46,561 nucleotides of DNA from a bacterium. GTDB lineage: Bacteria > Patescibacteriota > Saccharimonadia > Saccharimonadales > UBA4665. Shown here piece by piece: positions 16,092 through 25,284 of this stretch. The notes beneath the pieces were generated by a model. That model was not told the DNA's origin. It searched no databases and worked only from the letters and a program-made list of their open reading frames with translations. A program made the translations under genes and the position numbers. How positions within the stretch are numbered: position 1 is the first letter of the stretch; every line of letters starts with the position of its first letter. The DNA lies in assembly GCA_021799575.1 (NCBI GenBank), contig JAJZAD010000002.1, positions 1-46,561 of the forward strand. Reading direction: 5' to 3'.

Positions 16092-17537
16092 TTAGGAAGT
16101 TTTAGGAGTGTCTACGCGGTAAGCATGCTTAGGGTTCGGAACGGTTGCGCTGCCGCTGATCGGTTTTAATTTGGGAAAAATAAATTCAAATGTCGTACCT
16201 TTATTGAGTTCTGATTTTATAAAGTAATGCCCGTCAGTTTTAGCCATGATGCTTCTCATTAAATAAAGACCGACTCCGCTACCGTCAGGATACATCTTCA
16301 CTCCGCGTTCCAGCCTAGAGAATTTTTTAAATAATTGCTTTTGCTCGGCGGGTTTTATTCCTACCCCGGCATCTTTAATCCGTAAGCTATATGATTGAGT
16401 ATTAGCTTTGAGGCTGACAGTTATAGACTTTCCGGGTGAACTGTATCGACAGGCATTATCAATTACGGTTTCAAAAACAATCTGCAAGTAATTTTCATCC
16501 CCTTTAATAATCGCCGGTTTGTCGGGAAGGATCTTTCTTAGTGACAGTCTGCTGTTCTTGATCGTAGAATTATAATTTTCCAGGGTCTTTTTTATTACCT
16601 CCTTTAAATCACACGGCTCTTTCTTTATGACGGCCAGTCCGCTGTCAATTTGTGAGGTGTATAGCAAATTATTCGCAATGCTTATACTGCGGTTATTAGC
16701 TCCTTCAATCGTGTCAAGAATAGCTTTTTGTTTAGCACTGACATTACCGAAGAATCCGTCTTTTAACATTGCTACATACTGTTTTACTGTAGTAGCCGGT
16801 GTTCTCAGTTGGTGCGAAGCAATAGATATGAATTCCGACTGCTCTCTTTCCAGCCGCCTTTCTTTATTGATGCCGCTACGAAAAATGTAAATAGTCAGAA
16901 TAAAGATTACCGCATCAAAAATGATCAGAAAAGGCAGTGCCACACTGACTAAGTGCTGATAAAGGCTAGCTTCGTTCTGGTAGTTATTCAAGATTCCTTG
17001 TTGTGCGGCTTGTATATCTTTGACTAGGGCTTCAATTCTACTAGTGGAATATTCTGATCTGGAGAAGGTGGCTACGGCTGCAGCCGTTCCGGACTGTCGG
17101 TATATAGCCAATGTGTTAGACAATTGCTTTTCCTTGCCTTTAGTTAAGCTAATTAGCTCGGATTTGTCCCGATCCACGTTGCTAACATAAGTCGGGGTTT
17201 TAAGTTCCCTGATATCCAAATTAATCTGGGAATCTAGTTCTTGCTGGTTCTGTAAATACCGACTGTTGTTAGTTAAGATGTAATCGCGCTGGGATATGTC
17301 GGCGGACTGGACGGAAGTCAGCAAGTTATTAGCTACAATCAGCTGGTTCCTGACCGCATCTCTACGGCTGTTGATTCCGGCTATGTTATGGTTGGCATAG
17401 ATCTCGATCGACGATAGAGTTATCGTGGCTATTAAAGCAATGCTTAAAATCACCGAGATTATATGAGTCGGGTAATTCTTCCATCGGCTAATCTGTTTTA
17501 GGGCTTTTTTATTTGAGCGTTTAGTTAGAAAACGCAT
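16092..17537 (-). CDS. orphan sensor histidine kinase with CHASE3-like domain
   Basis: A 481-residue membrane sensor. Helix 1 at about 24-46, an extracellular helical domain of about 150 residues rich in Gln and Ser (QSADISQRDYILTNNSRYL, the CHASE3 pattern), helix 2 around 200-222, then directly the HisKA domain with FISIASHQLRTPATTVKQY (phospho-His). The ATPase follows with the N box ETVIDNACRYSS, the G1 box DAGVGIKPAEQ and the G2 box GSGVGLYLMRSI. There is no HAMP linker and no response regulator gene in the window, so its partner is elsewhere. The upstream gene (17630-18331) ends 92 nt before the start and may be cotranscribed. Confidence 0.88.
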   Translation of the reverse strand: MRFLTKRSNKKALKQISRWKNYPTHIISVILSIALIATITLSSIEIYANHNIAGINSRRDAVRNQLIVANNLLTSVQSADISQRDYILTNNSRYLQNQQELDSQINLDIRELKTPTYVSNVDRDKSELISLTKGKEKQLSNTLAIYRQSGTAAAVATFSRSEYSTSRIEALVKDIQAAQQGILNNYQNEASLYQHLVSVALPFLIIFDAVIFILTIYIFRSGINKERRLEREQSEFISIASHQLRTPATTVKQYVAMLKDGFFGNVSAKQKAILDTIEGANNRSISIANNLLYTSQIDSGLAVIKKEPCDLKEVIKKTLENYNSTIKNSRLSLRKILPDKPAIIKGDENYLQIVFETVIDNACRYSSPGKSITVSLKANTQSYSLRIKDAGVGIKPAEQKQLFKKFSRLERGVKMYPDGSGVGLYLMRSIMAKTDGHYFIKSELNKGTTFEFIFPKLKPISGSATVPNPKHAYRVDTPKTS

Positions 17538-17629
17538 GCTGCCCCCTTTGCCTTTATCCGATCCAATAGGTAATGGCGGTAAGCTCCATTATCTCACGCC
17601 GGACCTAACAATAGCTGAAAAATGCAAGG

Positions 17630-18331
17630 CTAGATTTGTCTTGGTGTAACGCTCCAGGTCTCGTTAACGGTACCTGCGTTTTCGGGCAATGTAACCTGAC
17701 AGGCTGAAATTAACCCGCCTAATTCCTTGGTGTTTACTTCCAAAACTTCTTTGAATGCCACCAGTGATTCGGCTTCCATTGTGTTACAGCTTAATTTGCC
17801 GGCTATATACCCCAGTAATTGTCCTTTTAAAGATTCCGCCGTCAAGGCGGTATCGCTTTCCTGACCCTTAGGCAGAGTAACCGACATTTCTAAACGTTCT
17901 GTTACTACCTGATCGTAAGCGGGACCTAACGCCTCGCGCAAAGCATCCTTATCCCAATCCTTAAATTCATAACTGGGAAACACGCTAACACTGAAACCTC
18001 CAGTTCTAGACAAAAGACCCCTAAACCCAGAGCTAATAGCCTGTCCCTTGAATTTATTGGTCCTTTGGGACTGTTCTGATGTAAGTTTAGTTATTCGACG
18101 GCTTGCCCTAAAGACTGTCCTACCGGTGTTAAACAGGCTTCTGATTGCCGATTTGCCGAGGTAGCGCACAACGTCTTCGTCATCAGGAACTTTATCGTCT
18201 TCCAATCTGACTGCAACACCGGGTATATGAGTTGGTAATTCGGGGTACTGCATGGTTCTTGACTGTCTGATTAAAGCTTGGGTTAATGATAGTGAACTGG
18301 ACCTGTCTTTTTTAGCGTCCTTTAAAACCAT
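17630..18331 (-). CDS. hypothetical protein upstream of the histidine kinase
   Basis: A 233-residue soluble protein of unknown family. The N-terminal third is Ser-rich and basic (KKDRSSSLSLTQALIRQSR, RASRRITKLTSEQSQR). The rest alternates strands and helices (FSVSVFPSYEFKDWDKDALR), with a final strand rich in Thr and Val. No signal peptide or membrane helix. Start: ATG 18331 has a perfect Shine-Dalgarno AGGAGG with 5 nt spacing; a GTG at 18337 is in frame but overlaps that site. Co-direction with the histidine kinase suggests a link, but nothing shows what it is. Confidence 0.6.
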   Translation of the reverse strand: MVLKDAKKDRSSSLSLTQALIRQSRTMQYPELPTHIPGVAVRLEDDKVPDDEDVVRYLGKSAIRSLFNTGRTVFRASRRITKLTSEQSQRTNKFKGQAISSGFRGLLSRTGGFSVSVFPSYEFKDWDKDALREALGPAYDQVVTERLEMSVTLPKGQESDTALTAESLKGQLLGYIAGKLSCNTMEAESLVAFKEVLEVNTKELGGLISACQVTLPENAGTVNETWSVTPRQI

Positions 18332-18500
18332 GGACACCTCCTGTCTACTAAAATTAGTTACCTATTTAATTATATCCCTACCAAACGTATTTGACTCGTA
18401 TCGGCGTTATTTTAGACTATAAGCCCTGACATTTTGCTGTTTAATTTTGTTGTGGCCGTCTTTTACTGAAAGCTGACGTTATTTTAAGGTCCAGTATGTA

Positions 18501-18513
18501 TATAATATTGCCA
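18501..18513 (+). promoter_or_regulatory. -10 element deciding a GTG start
   Basis: TATAAT at 18501-18506, 7 nt before GTG 18514. The in-frame ATG at 18496 lies upstream of the expected transcription start, so the GTG is preferred. Confidence 0.55.
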
Positions 18514-19086
18514 GTGAACAATCATCATCACCACCACAGATTTGTCTATTCGGAAGAAGAACGGCGTAAACGTCAAAACCCGGAACATATACTTGAGAGT
18601 ATAGGCTTAAAAAGCGGCATGCGTTTCATAGATGTTGGCTGTAACGACGGATTTTTTACCCTTCCGGCCGCCCGCATAGTCGGATCTGAAGGTAAGGTTT
18701 TTGCCATTGATATTGATAAGACGGCCCTAGCTAAGTTAAGCGAAAAACTCCTTTCGGAGCAGCTTGTCAACACAACAGTTATCTGCCGTCCTGCGGAGGA
18801 TGTAATAATCGATAACGAAATTGCGGATATTATCTTCTACGGTACAGTTCTGCATGATTTTAAAGATCCGCTTAAGGTCCTCAAAAACGCTAGTCGAATG
18901 TTAAAGCCTGACGGAATAATCGTCGATTACGATTGGCGGAGGCAAAACAGTCCAATAGGGCCACCATATGAAATACGCTTCAGTCAAGAATACGTTGAAC
19001 AACTGGCAAACGAGGCAGGGTTAACTATCATCTCCTCGGAAGTTGTAGATAGTAACTTTTACTCTATGACTTTTAAAAAACACTAA
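18514..19086 (+). CDS. class I SAM-dependent methyltransferase with poly-His N-terminus
   Basis: A 190-residue Rossmann-fold methyltransferase. Motif I is FIDVGCNDGFFTLPAA (SAM binding), the acidic end of strand 2 is FAIDIDK, motif II/III DIIFYGTVLHDFKDP, and the last strands carry LKPDGIIVDYDWR. This resembles the UbiE/arsenite-type group. The very N-terminus has five consecutive His residues (NNHHHHHRF); it is encoded by the genome and close to the start, so it may be a metal-binding patch. The substrate is unknown. With the GTG start the protein begins VNNHHHHH. Confidence 0.8.
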   Translation: MNNHHHHHRFVYSEEERRKRQNPEHILESIGLKSGMRFIDVGCNDGFFTLPAARIVGSEGKVFAIDIDKTALAKLSEKLLSEQLVNTTVICRPAEDVIIDNEIADIIFYGTVLHDFKDPLKVLKNASRMLKPDGIIVDYDWRRQNSPIGPPYEIRFSQEYVEQLANEAGLTIISSEVVDSNFYSMTFKKH

Positions 19087-19292
19087 GCCTATTCTTAAGA
19101 TAGCCTTGGATCGAACTCCGTTTTCTTTAAGGAGAATTTGATATTGTTTATCAGTTTATTTACCAATACGGATCGAGGGATATATCACTTACAGATAAAG
19201 AACTTTTTTAGGGTCATCGTTTAGGATGCTTGGTTACGATCAGTTCGTTTGATCTATATATCCGATAAAACAACAATAATCGCTCGCTTAAT

Positions 19293-19922
19293 TTAAGTTT
19301 CAGATGGAGTAGTGTTTTGTTTCGAATTGCCACCAATAAAAACCTTTAGCGGAGTCTTCTCTAACCAATCCATGAGTTTGGCCACCGGTTTCTTGGTTAG
19401 CACGTATAACAGCAAAACAACTACCGATCCGACAATCATACCGGCAATCAAGTCGTGTGGATAATGGGCCGCGGTATAGACGCGCGAGAAAGCAATCAAT
19501 AAGCCGATTATTAACGATATCGTTCCTAAGATAGGATTAATCAGATATAGTCCCGCAGTTACCGCGCCTACCATAACTCCGTGATCACTTGGAAAGCTGT
19601 AGTCGTGCACTCGGTTAATCAGAACCAAAATATGCGGTAAGGAGTTAAAGGGTCTAGGCTCTTTAAAGATATGTGTAAGAGGTTGATTGATACCGACCGC
19701 AATAACCGTACCGACTCCGGTGATGGCAATTTTTACCATATTGTTTTTCGTGGTCCACTTAGGTATAAAACGCACTAGCAGGTACGCCACAATCAGGAAT
19801 GCAATAAAAATAAACACGCCTTCGTTGGATAGAAAACGCATAATACCGTGCAGGCCAGGAGTACGCTTAGCAAACCGATTAATACTTAAAAACTCCGCTT
19901 TATCTATGTTTTGAAGTGCCAT
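19293..19922 (-). CDS. PAP2-family membrane phosphatase
   Basis: A 209-residue integral membrane phosphatase of the PAP2 family. The three signature motifs are present: KEPRP (near residue 88), YSFPSDHG (about 108-115) and SRVYTAAHYPHD (about 145-156), which hold the Lys/Arg, His and His/Asp of the active site. About five membrane helices. In Gram-positive-like bacteria such proteins recycle undecaprenyl pyrophosphate (BcrC) or dephosphorylate lipid phosphates, in line with the cell-wall genes nearby (LCP, alanine racemase). The acceptor lipid is inferred. The C-terminus is Lys-rich and cytoplasmic. Confidence 0.85.
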   Translation of the reverse strand: MALQNIDKAEFLSINRFAKRTPGLHGIMRFLSNEGVFIFIAFLIVAYLLVRFIPKWTTKNNMVKIAITGVGTVIAVGINQPLTHIFKEPRPFNSLPHILVLINRVHDYSFPSDHGVMVGAVTAGLYLINPILGTISLIIGLLIAFSRVYTAAHYPHDLIAGMIVGSVVVLLLYVLTKKPVAKLMDWLEKTPLKVFIGGNSKQNTTPSET

Positions 19923-20062
19923 ATAGTTATCTATAATACCATTTTTCGCTTGGCTAAAATCCTAAAAAAACCGCCGGCTGAACACTTGATGTAAGACCCG
20001 CATTTGCAATTTTTAAATATAATGGTTGATCTTTAAATATTAACTGGCTTAATATTAGCAGC

Positions 20063-20416
20063 ATGAAGATTTTAGGGGCGGAAGCAACAAACGAAACTAA
20101 CTTGTGTCATGAATTATTAGATCTCAGCGGATACGTATTAAGAACCTGCCCAGTATTAACCGTCAACAACAACTCAAGAACATCTATCAGCTGGCGGGGC
20201 CAACATGATCCGGTACTTGCCGTCAGAGCCGACCTGGACAGACCCATCGGGATCGAGGCCGGTTTTAATATATTGGCATCAAAATTATCAGTTAGCTACC
20301 CCGACATCGGTTTTTCAATAAATATTGCCAAGTATTACGAAATGGCTCTACTGCCTGATAATGACCCGATTGGTATGATAATATTAGAAGAGTTTGTAAA
20401 GCACTACCGGAAATAA
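20063..20416 (+). CDS. hypothetical protein, leaderless
   Basis: A 117-residue soluble protein of unknown family. One stretch, SISWRGQHDPVLAVRADLD, recalls the strand at the start of M20 peptidases (xLRADxD), but no metal ligands follow, so this may be chance. TAATAT at 20050-20055 stands 7 nt before ATG. It precedes cofE by 130 nt and has the same direction, yet cofE has its own TATAAT, so coexpression is uncertain. Confidence 0.5.
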   Translation: MKILGAEATNETNLCHELLDLSGYVLRTCPVLTVNNNSRTSISWRGQHDPVLAVRADLDRPIGIEAGFNILASKLSVSYPDIGFSINIAKYYEMALLPDNDPIGMIILEEFVKHYRK

Positions 20417-20546
20417 CCGTCAACTAATCATAGTTGGTTTCGTTACTTGATTAGAGCCAATGTACCGGTTTTTCATAAAAAGCCGGACTTTGTTTAAAGT
20501 TATCATTGCCTAAATACATATATAATACAATCGATAAAGCATTCAA

Positions 20547-21308
20547 ATGATTGTTAAACCTATAAAGACATCAACTATCCGTGCTGGAGCCATGCAGCTG
20601 GTCGAATTGCTAAATAGGTACCTTCCCGACGACATACCTGATCGCAGCGTTATAGCTATAACATCAAAAGTCATATCTTTATGCGAAAACCGGGTAGTGC
20701 CGGTAATCAGCATTGCAAAAGACCAACTAATAAAACAAGAGTCGGATTTATACATTCCTAAAAGCGGTAAGTACGGGTTTACCTTTACGGTTACCAACAA
20801 CACTCTTATCCCCTCGGCAGGAATAGACGAGTCTAACGGCGACGGTAATTACGTGCTGTGGCCATCGGATCCTCAAGCAACCGCTAATTCAGTCAGGGAT
20901 TACCTAACAACGCGTTTTCCAGGACGGCAGATAGGGGTTATTGTTACCGATAGTACTAGTACTCCGATGCGCCGTGGGACAAGCGGGATTTGTATCGCGC
21001 ATAGCGGGTTTAATGCTTTTAACGATTATGTAGGTAAGCCCGATTTATTTAACCGCATTTACCGGACCAGTAAAGCGAACGTTTCCGGCGGTTTAGCTGC
21101 AGCTGCCGTAGTCACTATGGGTGAAGGTACTGAATCTGCACCTCTTTGCCTGATAAGCGACATCGACTTTGTCCAGTTTCAGGACCGTCCGCCGAATTCC
21201 ACCGAGCTCGAGGAACTTAGAATTTCAATTGACGACGATGTCTTTGCGCCGTTTTTGTCTGCCGTGAACTGGAAGAGCGGCAAGCAACCTGAAAAGCCAA
21301 ACGACTGA
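20547..21308 (+). CDS. cofE: coenzyme F420-0:L-glutamate ligase (CofE-like)
   Basis: A 253-residue member of the F420 ligase family, which adds glutamate to F420-0 using GTP. Visible signatures: VIAITSKVISLCENR near residue 41-55, SAGIDESNG (about 90-98, metal and nucleotide site), LWPSDPQATAN, GVIVTDSTSTPMRRGTSG, and AAAAVVTMGEGTESAP near the end. There is no C-terminal nitroreductase domain, so it corresponds to archaeal CofE and to the N-terminal half of mycobacterial FbiB. In some CPR genomes similar genes are labelled folate gamma-glutamate ligase, so the substrate could differ. The presence of two LLM/F420-type oxidoreductases in the window favours F420. TATAAT at 20521-20526, ATG 21 nt later. 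Confidence 0.8.
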   Translation: MIVKPIKTSTIRAGAMQLVELLNRYLPDDIPDRSVIAITSKVISLCENRVVPVISIAKDQLIKQESDLYIPKSGKYGFTFTVTNNTLIPSAGIDESNGDGNYVLWPSDPQATANSVRDYLTTRFPGRQIGVIVTDSTSTPMRRGTSGICIAHSGFNAFNDYVGKPDLFNRIYRTSKANVSGGLAAAAVVTMGEGTESAPLCLISDIDFVQFQDRPPNSTELEELRISIDDDVFAPFLSAVNWKSGKQPEKPND

Positions 21309-21376
21309 TCAATTAGCAAAACGTACAAAAGCAGGATATCACTAACACCAAGAGCGCCTTGTGATAAGATTTAATA

Positions 21377-21676
21377 ATGCCTTATTCCCCAGAAAAAGCA
21401 GTCAGCAGAAATGAATTCCCTCAATTAACACCAGAAGAGCGGATAGAGCTTATTCGCTCTCGGCTTAAGGCTGATTCGATGCTGTTTGATATAGTAATTA
21501 CTACCTGGGGCGAACTCCATATCAGAAACTGCGCCCGAATTTCAGACCGGCAGGTTGATTGCAGTCAATTTTGCGCATCCGTACAACCGGTACTGCAGTT
21601 ATTAGCGGATCCGAATTTTTCCAGATCCTCCGATATTCGAGCCGTATATTCTAATAACGGATCGCTTGATTATTAA
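21377..21676 (+). CDS. small hypothetical protein
   Basis: A 99-residue soluble protein of unknown family. N-terminal half helical (TPEERIELIRSRLKADSM), second half strand-rich with two Cys (IRNCARISDRQVDCSQFC, three Cys). TAAGAT at 21365-21370 lies 6 nt before the ATG, so it likely has its own leaderless promoter. Its distance of 68 nt from cofE would also allow cotranscription. Confidence 0.5.
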   Translation: MPYSPEKAVSRNEFPQLTPEERIELIRSRLKADSMLFDIVITTWGELHIRNCARISDRQVDCSQFCASVQPVLQLLADPNFSRSSDIRAVYSNNGSLDY

Positions 21677-21787
21677 ACGTAATTTTTAGCTGTAGGTACG
21701 TTGTAAGAGCAAGTAGTCAAATAATATAGCGCTAGCTTTAGAGAATTACTCATAGACAAGCTTAGTTAAAGCTTTGCTTTGAATTAG

Positions 21788-22267
21788 TTACATGTCTTTA
21801 AGCTTTTCAAGTGCTTCTTTAAGCACCTGTTTAGCCTGATTGGTTTTTTGCTCTGATTCTTCGCCAGCAATGCGTCGTAGCGTAGCCATAAGTTCGATGA
21901 AAGTCGGCTTTAACTCAATGAAATGACGAGCCATACGGGCCCGTTCATCCCAACGATCACGTCGTTCGGCATCGACGTTATTGGCTCTTTTTTTACCGTC
22001 TGCAGTCAACTCGTAAATACGCTTACCATCCGCTTCTTTAGAGACTACCAATCCCTGTTCTTCGAGCATTTGTAAATTGGGGTAGACAGAACCGGCACTG
22101 GGCCGCCAAAGGCCGTGGTGTTTTTCTTCCAATTTAGTGATGATTTCGTAACCATGCATGGGTTTTTCCAGCAGGACCTGCAGTATAAGCGGACTGATGT
22201 CTCCTCTTCTAACCCTGTGACCATGCCATCCGTAACCGTACATTCCGTTCCAAGCATCTTTATACAT
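21788..22267 (-). CDS. PadR-family transcriptional regulator
   Basis: A 159-residue regulator. Winged helix at about 20-95 with PLILQVLLEKPMHGYEI, the recognition region RPSAGSVYPNLQMLEEQGL and the wing DGKRIYELTADGKK; then a C-terminal helical dimer region. PadR proteins usually repress nearby genes and their own, and are released by a ligand. The start has Shine-Dalgarno GGAGG and a strong promoter with two GATATATC sites (22289-22319), so autoregulation is likely. No cotranscribed efflux gene is seen, so its target is unknown. The N-terminal Tyr/Gly/His-rich patch (WNGMYGYGWHGHR) is like the N-extension of efflux-linked PadR members. Confidence 0.87.
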   Translation of the reverse strand: MYKDAWNGMYGYGWHGHRVRRGDISPLILQVLLEKPMHGYEIITKLEEKHHGLWRPSAGSVYPNLQMLEEQGLVVSKEADGKRIYELTADGKKRANNVDAERRDRWDERARMARHFIELKPTFIELMATLRRIAGEESEQKTNQAKQVLKEALEKLKDM

Positions 22268-22288
22268 ATCAATTCCTCCTATCTTAAT

Positions 22289-22328
22289 GATATATCTTTA
22301 TTATATATAACGATATATCGTATGTCAA
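22289..22328 (-). promoter_or_regulatory. consensus promoter with two GATATATC operators
   Basis: Read on the minus strand: TTGACA (22328-22323), exactly 17 nt, TATAAT (22305-22300). A perfect 12-bp palindrome ACGATATATCGT (22310-22321) fills the spacer and a second GATATATC lies just downstream at 22289-22296. The centres are 23 bp apart, about two helical turns, suiting a dimeric repressor covering the -10. Confidence 0.7.
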
Positions 22329-22439
22329 TAACAGGGGGCTTTTACGGTACGATTACCATTATTGTTAGCCGTCGTTTTTAATTCTGAATATCAACGGCTT
22401 AATTCGTAAAAAGTTTTAAATCTTTAGCGATTTAGGGCT

Positions 22440-23810
22440 CTAATTTTTGCTCGACGTAATAGAGTTATAGTAATTCTGAATTTGGCTGTAATTGCCTATC
22501 CCGGCTTTTGGAATAAGCGAGTCACCGGTTGTCGGAGAATAATAAGTTGTTAACAGTGCCGACTGACCCGGGCCGTAAGTTAAGCCGTACGACTTGATAT
22601 TGCTCACGTTAACTTTCTTGATTAGTTTAGCAAAGGCGATAGCATCAGCCAGACTTAAATTAGTTGTCACGTTATTGCCCAGGGCGTCAAACAAATGTGT
22701 TAACGCAACCGGGTTTGCGAGTACGCCGGCACTTAATGCCTTCTGTTCCAGTGCCGCCAACTCCTGTCGTTGGTGTTGTTCACGATTGATATCGCTCTGA
22801 GGGAAACCATAAGCGTATGGTGAATCACCTCTAGCAAGGGCTAGTGCCAAGGCCTGCAAACCGTCCAGTGTAACCGGACCGTTGGGCAACTTCAAAGGTC
22901 CGCCGTGGGCCTTATCGACATTCGGGTCATACAGTCCTCTGGGATCGGGACTTTGAATATCTACCGTAATGCCACCGACAGCATTAACCGCATCTTCAAA
23001 AGCTTTGTAGTCGATTAATGCATAGTATTGGATGGGAATATTAAAATCCTGTTCGATAATCTGCTGCAGTTGGCCCATTCCACCTTTAAAATATCCGGAT
23101 TGATTAAAATTACTGACTGTATTGGCATAATTTATCTTTTGATAACCCGCTCCGGGGATATGTACCAGTAAATCTCTCGGTATACTTAGCATGAAAGCGG
23201 TATTGTTCTTAGTGTCTACACTGACCACCATAATTGAGTCGGTGAGTGCACCTTCGTCACTCTCAGCCCCCTGATACCCGGCTAAAAGAACATTCACCCT
23301 ACCCTGAGCCTCACCGTTCAAGGTAGTAGTACTAAAGAGGGCCTGTACATCGCTAAAGATATTGCCGTGGAAAACTTTATTCAGATCGCCTACAATCCTT
23401 GTCCCGAACCAACCGCCAACTCCGAACAAAATTAACACAATCAACAGAAAAGACGAGATAACTTTATGCCTACCCACCCAGTGCTTTCTTTTACTCTTAG
23501 GAATAGGAACAGATCCGCCAATGCTGCGACCGTACGTACTGTTTGGCAGGGTAGTATTTAGCATCGGTTTAGGCTGGTTTACTAGGTTATTATCTAAGCT
23601 CATCGTACTAGATAAATTAGCAGAAGATGTTGATCTTTGGCTGAATTGTTTATATTGATTACTGCTTAAAGGAGGAATTCTGGTTCGACTGACGGTTACT
23701 CGTTGCTTAAATCTATCGGTATTGATTTTGTCTTGTTTGCTTTGTCCCGAATTAACACGGCCGCTACTAATGTCCTCGATAAATCTTGGTCTGAAGCTTC
23801 GATCGTCCAT
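22440..23810 (-). CDS. LytR-CpsA-Psr (LCP) family protein
   Basis: A 456-residue membrane-anchored phosphotransferase. A long cytoplasmic Ser/Arg/Pro-rich N-terminus (1-115), one helix (about 115-138, VISSFLLIVLILFGVGGWF), then the extracellular LCP domain with GRVNVLLAG, EGALTDSIMVVSVDTK, MLSIPRDLLVHIPGAG, QKINYANT and DINREQHQRQELAAL. The Arg and Asp in these motifs bind pyrophosphate and Mg2+. LCP enzymes attach glycopolymers from an undecaprenyl carrier to peptidoglycan or proteins. This fits a Gram-positive-like envelope, with PAP2 and alanine racemase in the same window. No tandem LytR_C domain is seen. Confidence 0.9.
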   Translation of the reverse strand: MDDRSFRPRFIEDISSGRVNSGQSKQDKINTDRFKQRVTVSRTRIPPLSSNQYKQFSQRSTSSANLSSTMSLDNNLVNQPKPMLNTTLPNSTYGRSIGGSVPIPKSKRKHWVGRHKVISSFLLIVLILFGVGGWFGTRIVGDLNKVFHGNIFSDVQALFSTTTLNGEAQGRVNVLLAGYQGAESDEGALTDSIMVVSVDTKNNTAFMLSIPRDLLVHIPGAGYQKINYANTVSNFNQSGYFKGGMGQLQQIIEQDFNIPIQYYALIDYKAFEDAVNAVGGITVDIQSPDPRGLYDPNVDKAHGGPLKLPNGPVTLDGLQALALALARGDSPYAYGFPQSDINREQHQRQELAALEQKALSAGVLANPVALTHLFDALGNNVTTNLSLADAIAFAKLIKKVNVSNIKSYGLTYGPGQSALLTTYYSPTTGDSLIPKAGIGNYSQIQNYYNSITSSKN

Positions 23811-24045
23811 TATTGCCTAAAAATATCAGCTTATATTTTAATCAATTAAGTTAACCTAAATATTGTTTCTTACAATTAGTTCCGTTAATAAACCTAGAAA
23901 CAATTGTAATGAAATGTTTTTTAATAAAACTTAATTCATTATACCAGTTACTAATCGGACTCCAAGTCCTGATTGTAGTACATTAATCCAAACGGATTGG
24001 CTATTTAAGCGGTTCGCTACTTTGTTAAAAATAGCTAAATAATCT
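23811..24045. other. spacer with inverted repeats between LCP and GH5 genes
   Basis: ATTGTTTCT at 23862-23870 and AGAAACAAT at 23896-23904 form a perfect 9-bp pair with a 25-nt gap upstream of the LCP start. Small hairpins (GGACT-CCA-AGTCC near 23958-23970, AATCC-AAAC-GGATT near 23985-23998) may end the GH5 transcript. None has a clear T-run. Confidence 0.35.
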
Positions 24046-25284
24046 TTATATCGGCGCAGGGTTGTCTGCAAAATATTGCTTGATAAGTGCGCCACTTCCT
24101 TGGCCGAAATGATCGCTGCAAGCGTAATGACCTAAAAACCTGTTTGGCGTTTGCAACTGGTTTGCACTACGAGTATCTTGCGGTGAGTTATTATTTGCAG
24201 GTACCAGACGCGGTAATCCCTTTAACAGCGATCCGGGCTGCAAAGACCAGGCAACCAGACCGATATGGTTAGCAAGCAAAAAGTTAAGATAAAGTGGTAC
24301 GGTTTTCGGCGCCGAAGAAAAACATTCCTCCCATGGTGACTCGTATTGAGCCCACTCTCCGTCCACCACCGGTTTAGTTTGCGCTAATACCGCTATTCTA
24401 GTCCAGGATGAAGGCAGGTTCAAATTAACATGATGGTAGGCGTACTCAAGATTGTTTCCAGAAAGAAACCTACTCTTTGACGGCAAAGCTCCCGCCCAAT
24501 TCGGTCCTTCAATCCATATCAGATTGTTGATTCCTCGATCGCGGATTTGATTAACCAACGTCTGCATGCCTATATACCTTACTCCGTTCAAAGTGCCTCC
24601 GTACTCCCATAATTTCCAGGTCAGGTTAGCGGCAGACTTTGTCTTACGACGGACATACCGATGCCGCAAAAATAGTTTGAGCGGTTGAAAATTACCGCTA
24701 AGTTGATCTAATACCGGATACGACTTACCGACTTTCACGCTCAAGCGCGGTTCGTTAAATAGATCAAAGACAATATACGGCTTATTTCCAAAAGTATTAC
24801 CGATAATGCGCCAAAATTTAAGTGTTTGCGCTGTAGGAGCGGGAAGATTGGTAGTGAATTCGGTCTGGTCGTTAATTACAACGACTTGATTAAAGCTCCG
24901 CGCGTAATCAACCAGGTTAATCAAAAGTTTAAGAAAATTAACGTTGTAGGTTTTTCCGGATGTTATGTGGGAAAATAAATTACTTTCGGCTATCTGTAAA
25001 CGAATGGTGTTGGTGTGCCAGTAATCTGCCGCGGCTTTAATTTGGGCTTTTAAATTCGGAATATTCTCAGAATAATCCGTGTCCTCTAGCCCGCCGTAAA
25101 TAGATATCCCCCTTGGAATATATGGCAGGCCATTAGCCAGTAAAACCCTGTTTCCAACGGCCCTCAACGACCCGCTTAAGGCAGGCTGGTCGGCTACCAG
25201 GGCATCAGCTCTAGCGAGCTGCCCTAAACTTAAGGCATTTAATAGAAAAACTATAATTAATACTAAAGTCAGTCTTTGGCACAT
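24046..25284 (-). CDS. secreted glycoside hydrolase family 5 enzyme
   Basis: A 412-residue protein with an N-terminal signal peptide (hydrophobic LVLIIVFLLNALSLGQLA, cleavage near ARADA) and a GH5-type TIM barrel. The acid/base Glu is in VFDLFNEPR (about residue 177) and the nucleophile Glu in VVDGEWAQYE (about 317). The intermediate strands NLIWIEGPNWAG and YAYHHVNL carry the conserved His and Trp. GH5 covers cellulases, mannanases and related beta-glycosidases; the polysaccharide cannot be named. It is secreted and probably degrades glycans of the surroundings or of a host cell. Confidence 0.85.
   Translation of the reverse strand: MCQRLTLVLIIVFLLNALSLGQLARADALVADQPALSGSLRAVGNRVLLANGLPYIPRGISIYGGLEDTDYSENIPNLKAQIKAAADYWHTNTIRLQIAESNLFSHITSGKTYNVNFLKLLINLVDYARSFNQVVVINDQTEFTTNLPAPTAQTLKFWRIIGNTFGNKPYIVFDLFNEPRLSVKVGKSYPVLDQLSGNFQPLKLFLRHRYVRRKTKSAANLTWKLWEYGGTLNGVRYIGMQTLVNQIRDRGINNLIWIEGPNWAGALPSKSRFLSGNNLEYAYHHVNLNLPSSWTRIAVLAQTKPVVDGEWAQYESPWEECFSSAPKTVPLYLNFLLANHIGLVAWSLQPGSLLKGLPRLVPANNNSPQDTRSANQLQTPNRFLGHYACSDHFGQGSGALIKQYFADNPAPI

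Noticed and set aside
18514-18540. His run as a cloning tag
   Set aside because: It is followed by native methyltransferase sequence with no vector features and has a native -10 upstream.
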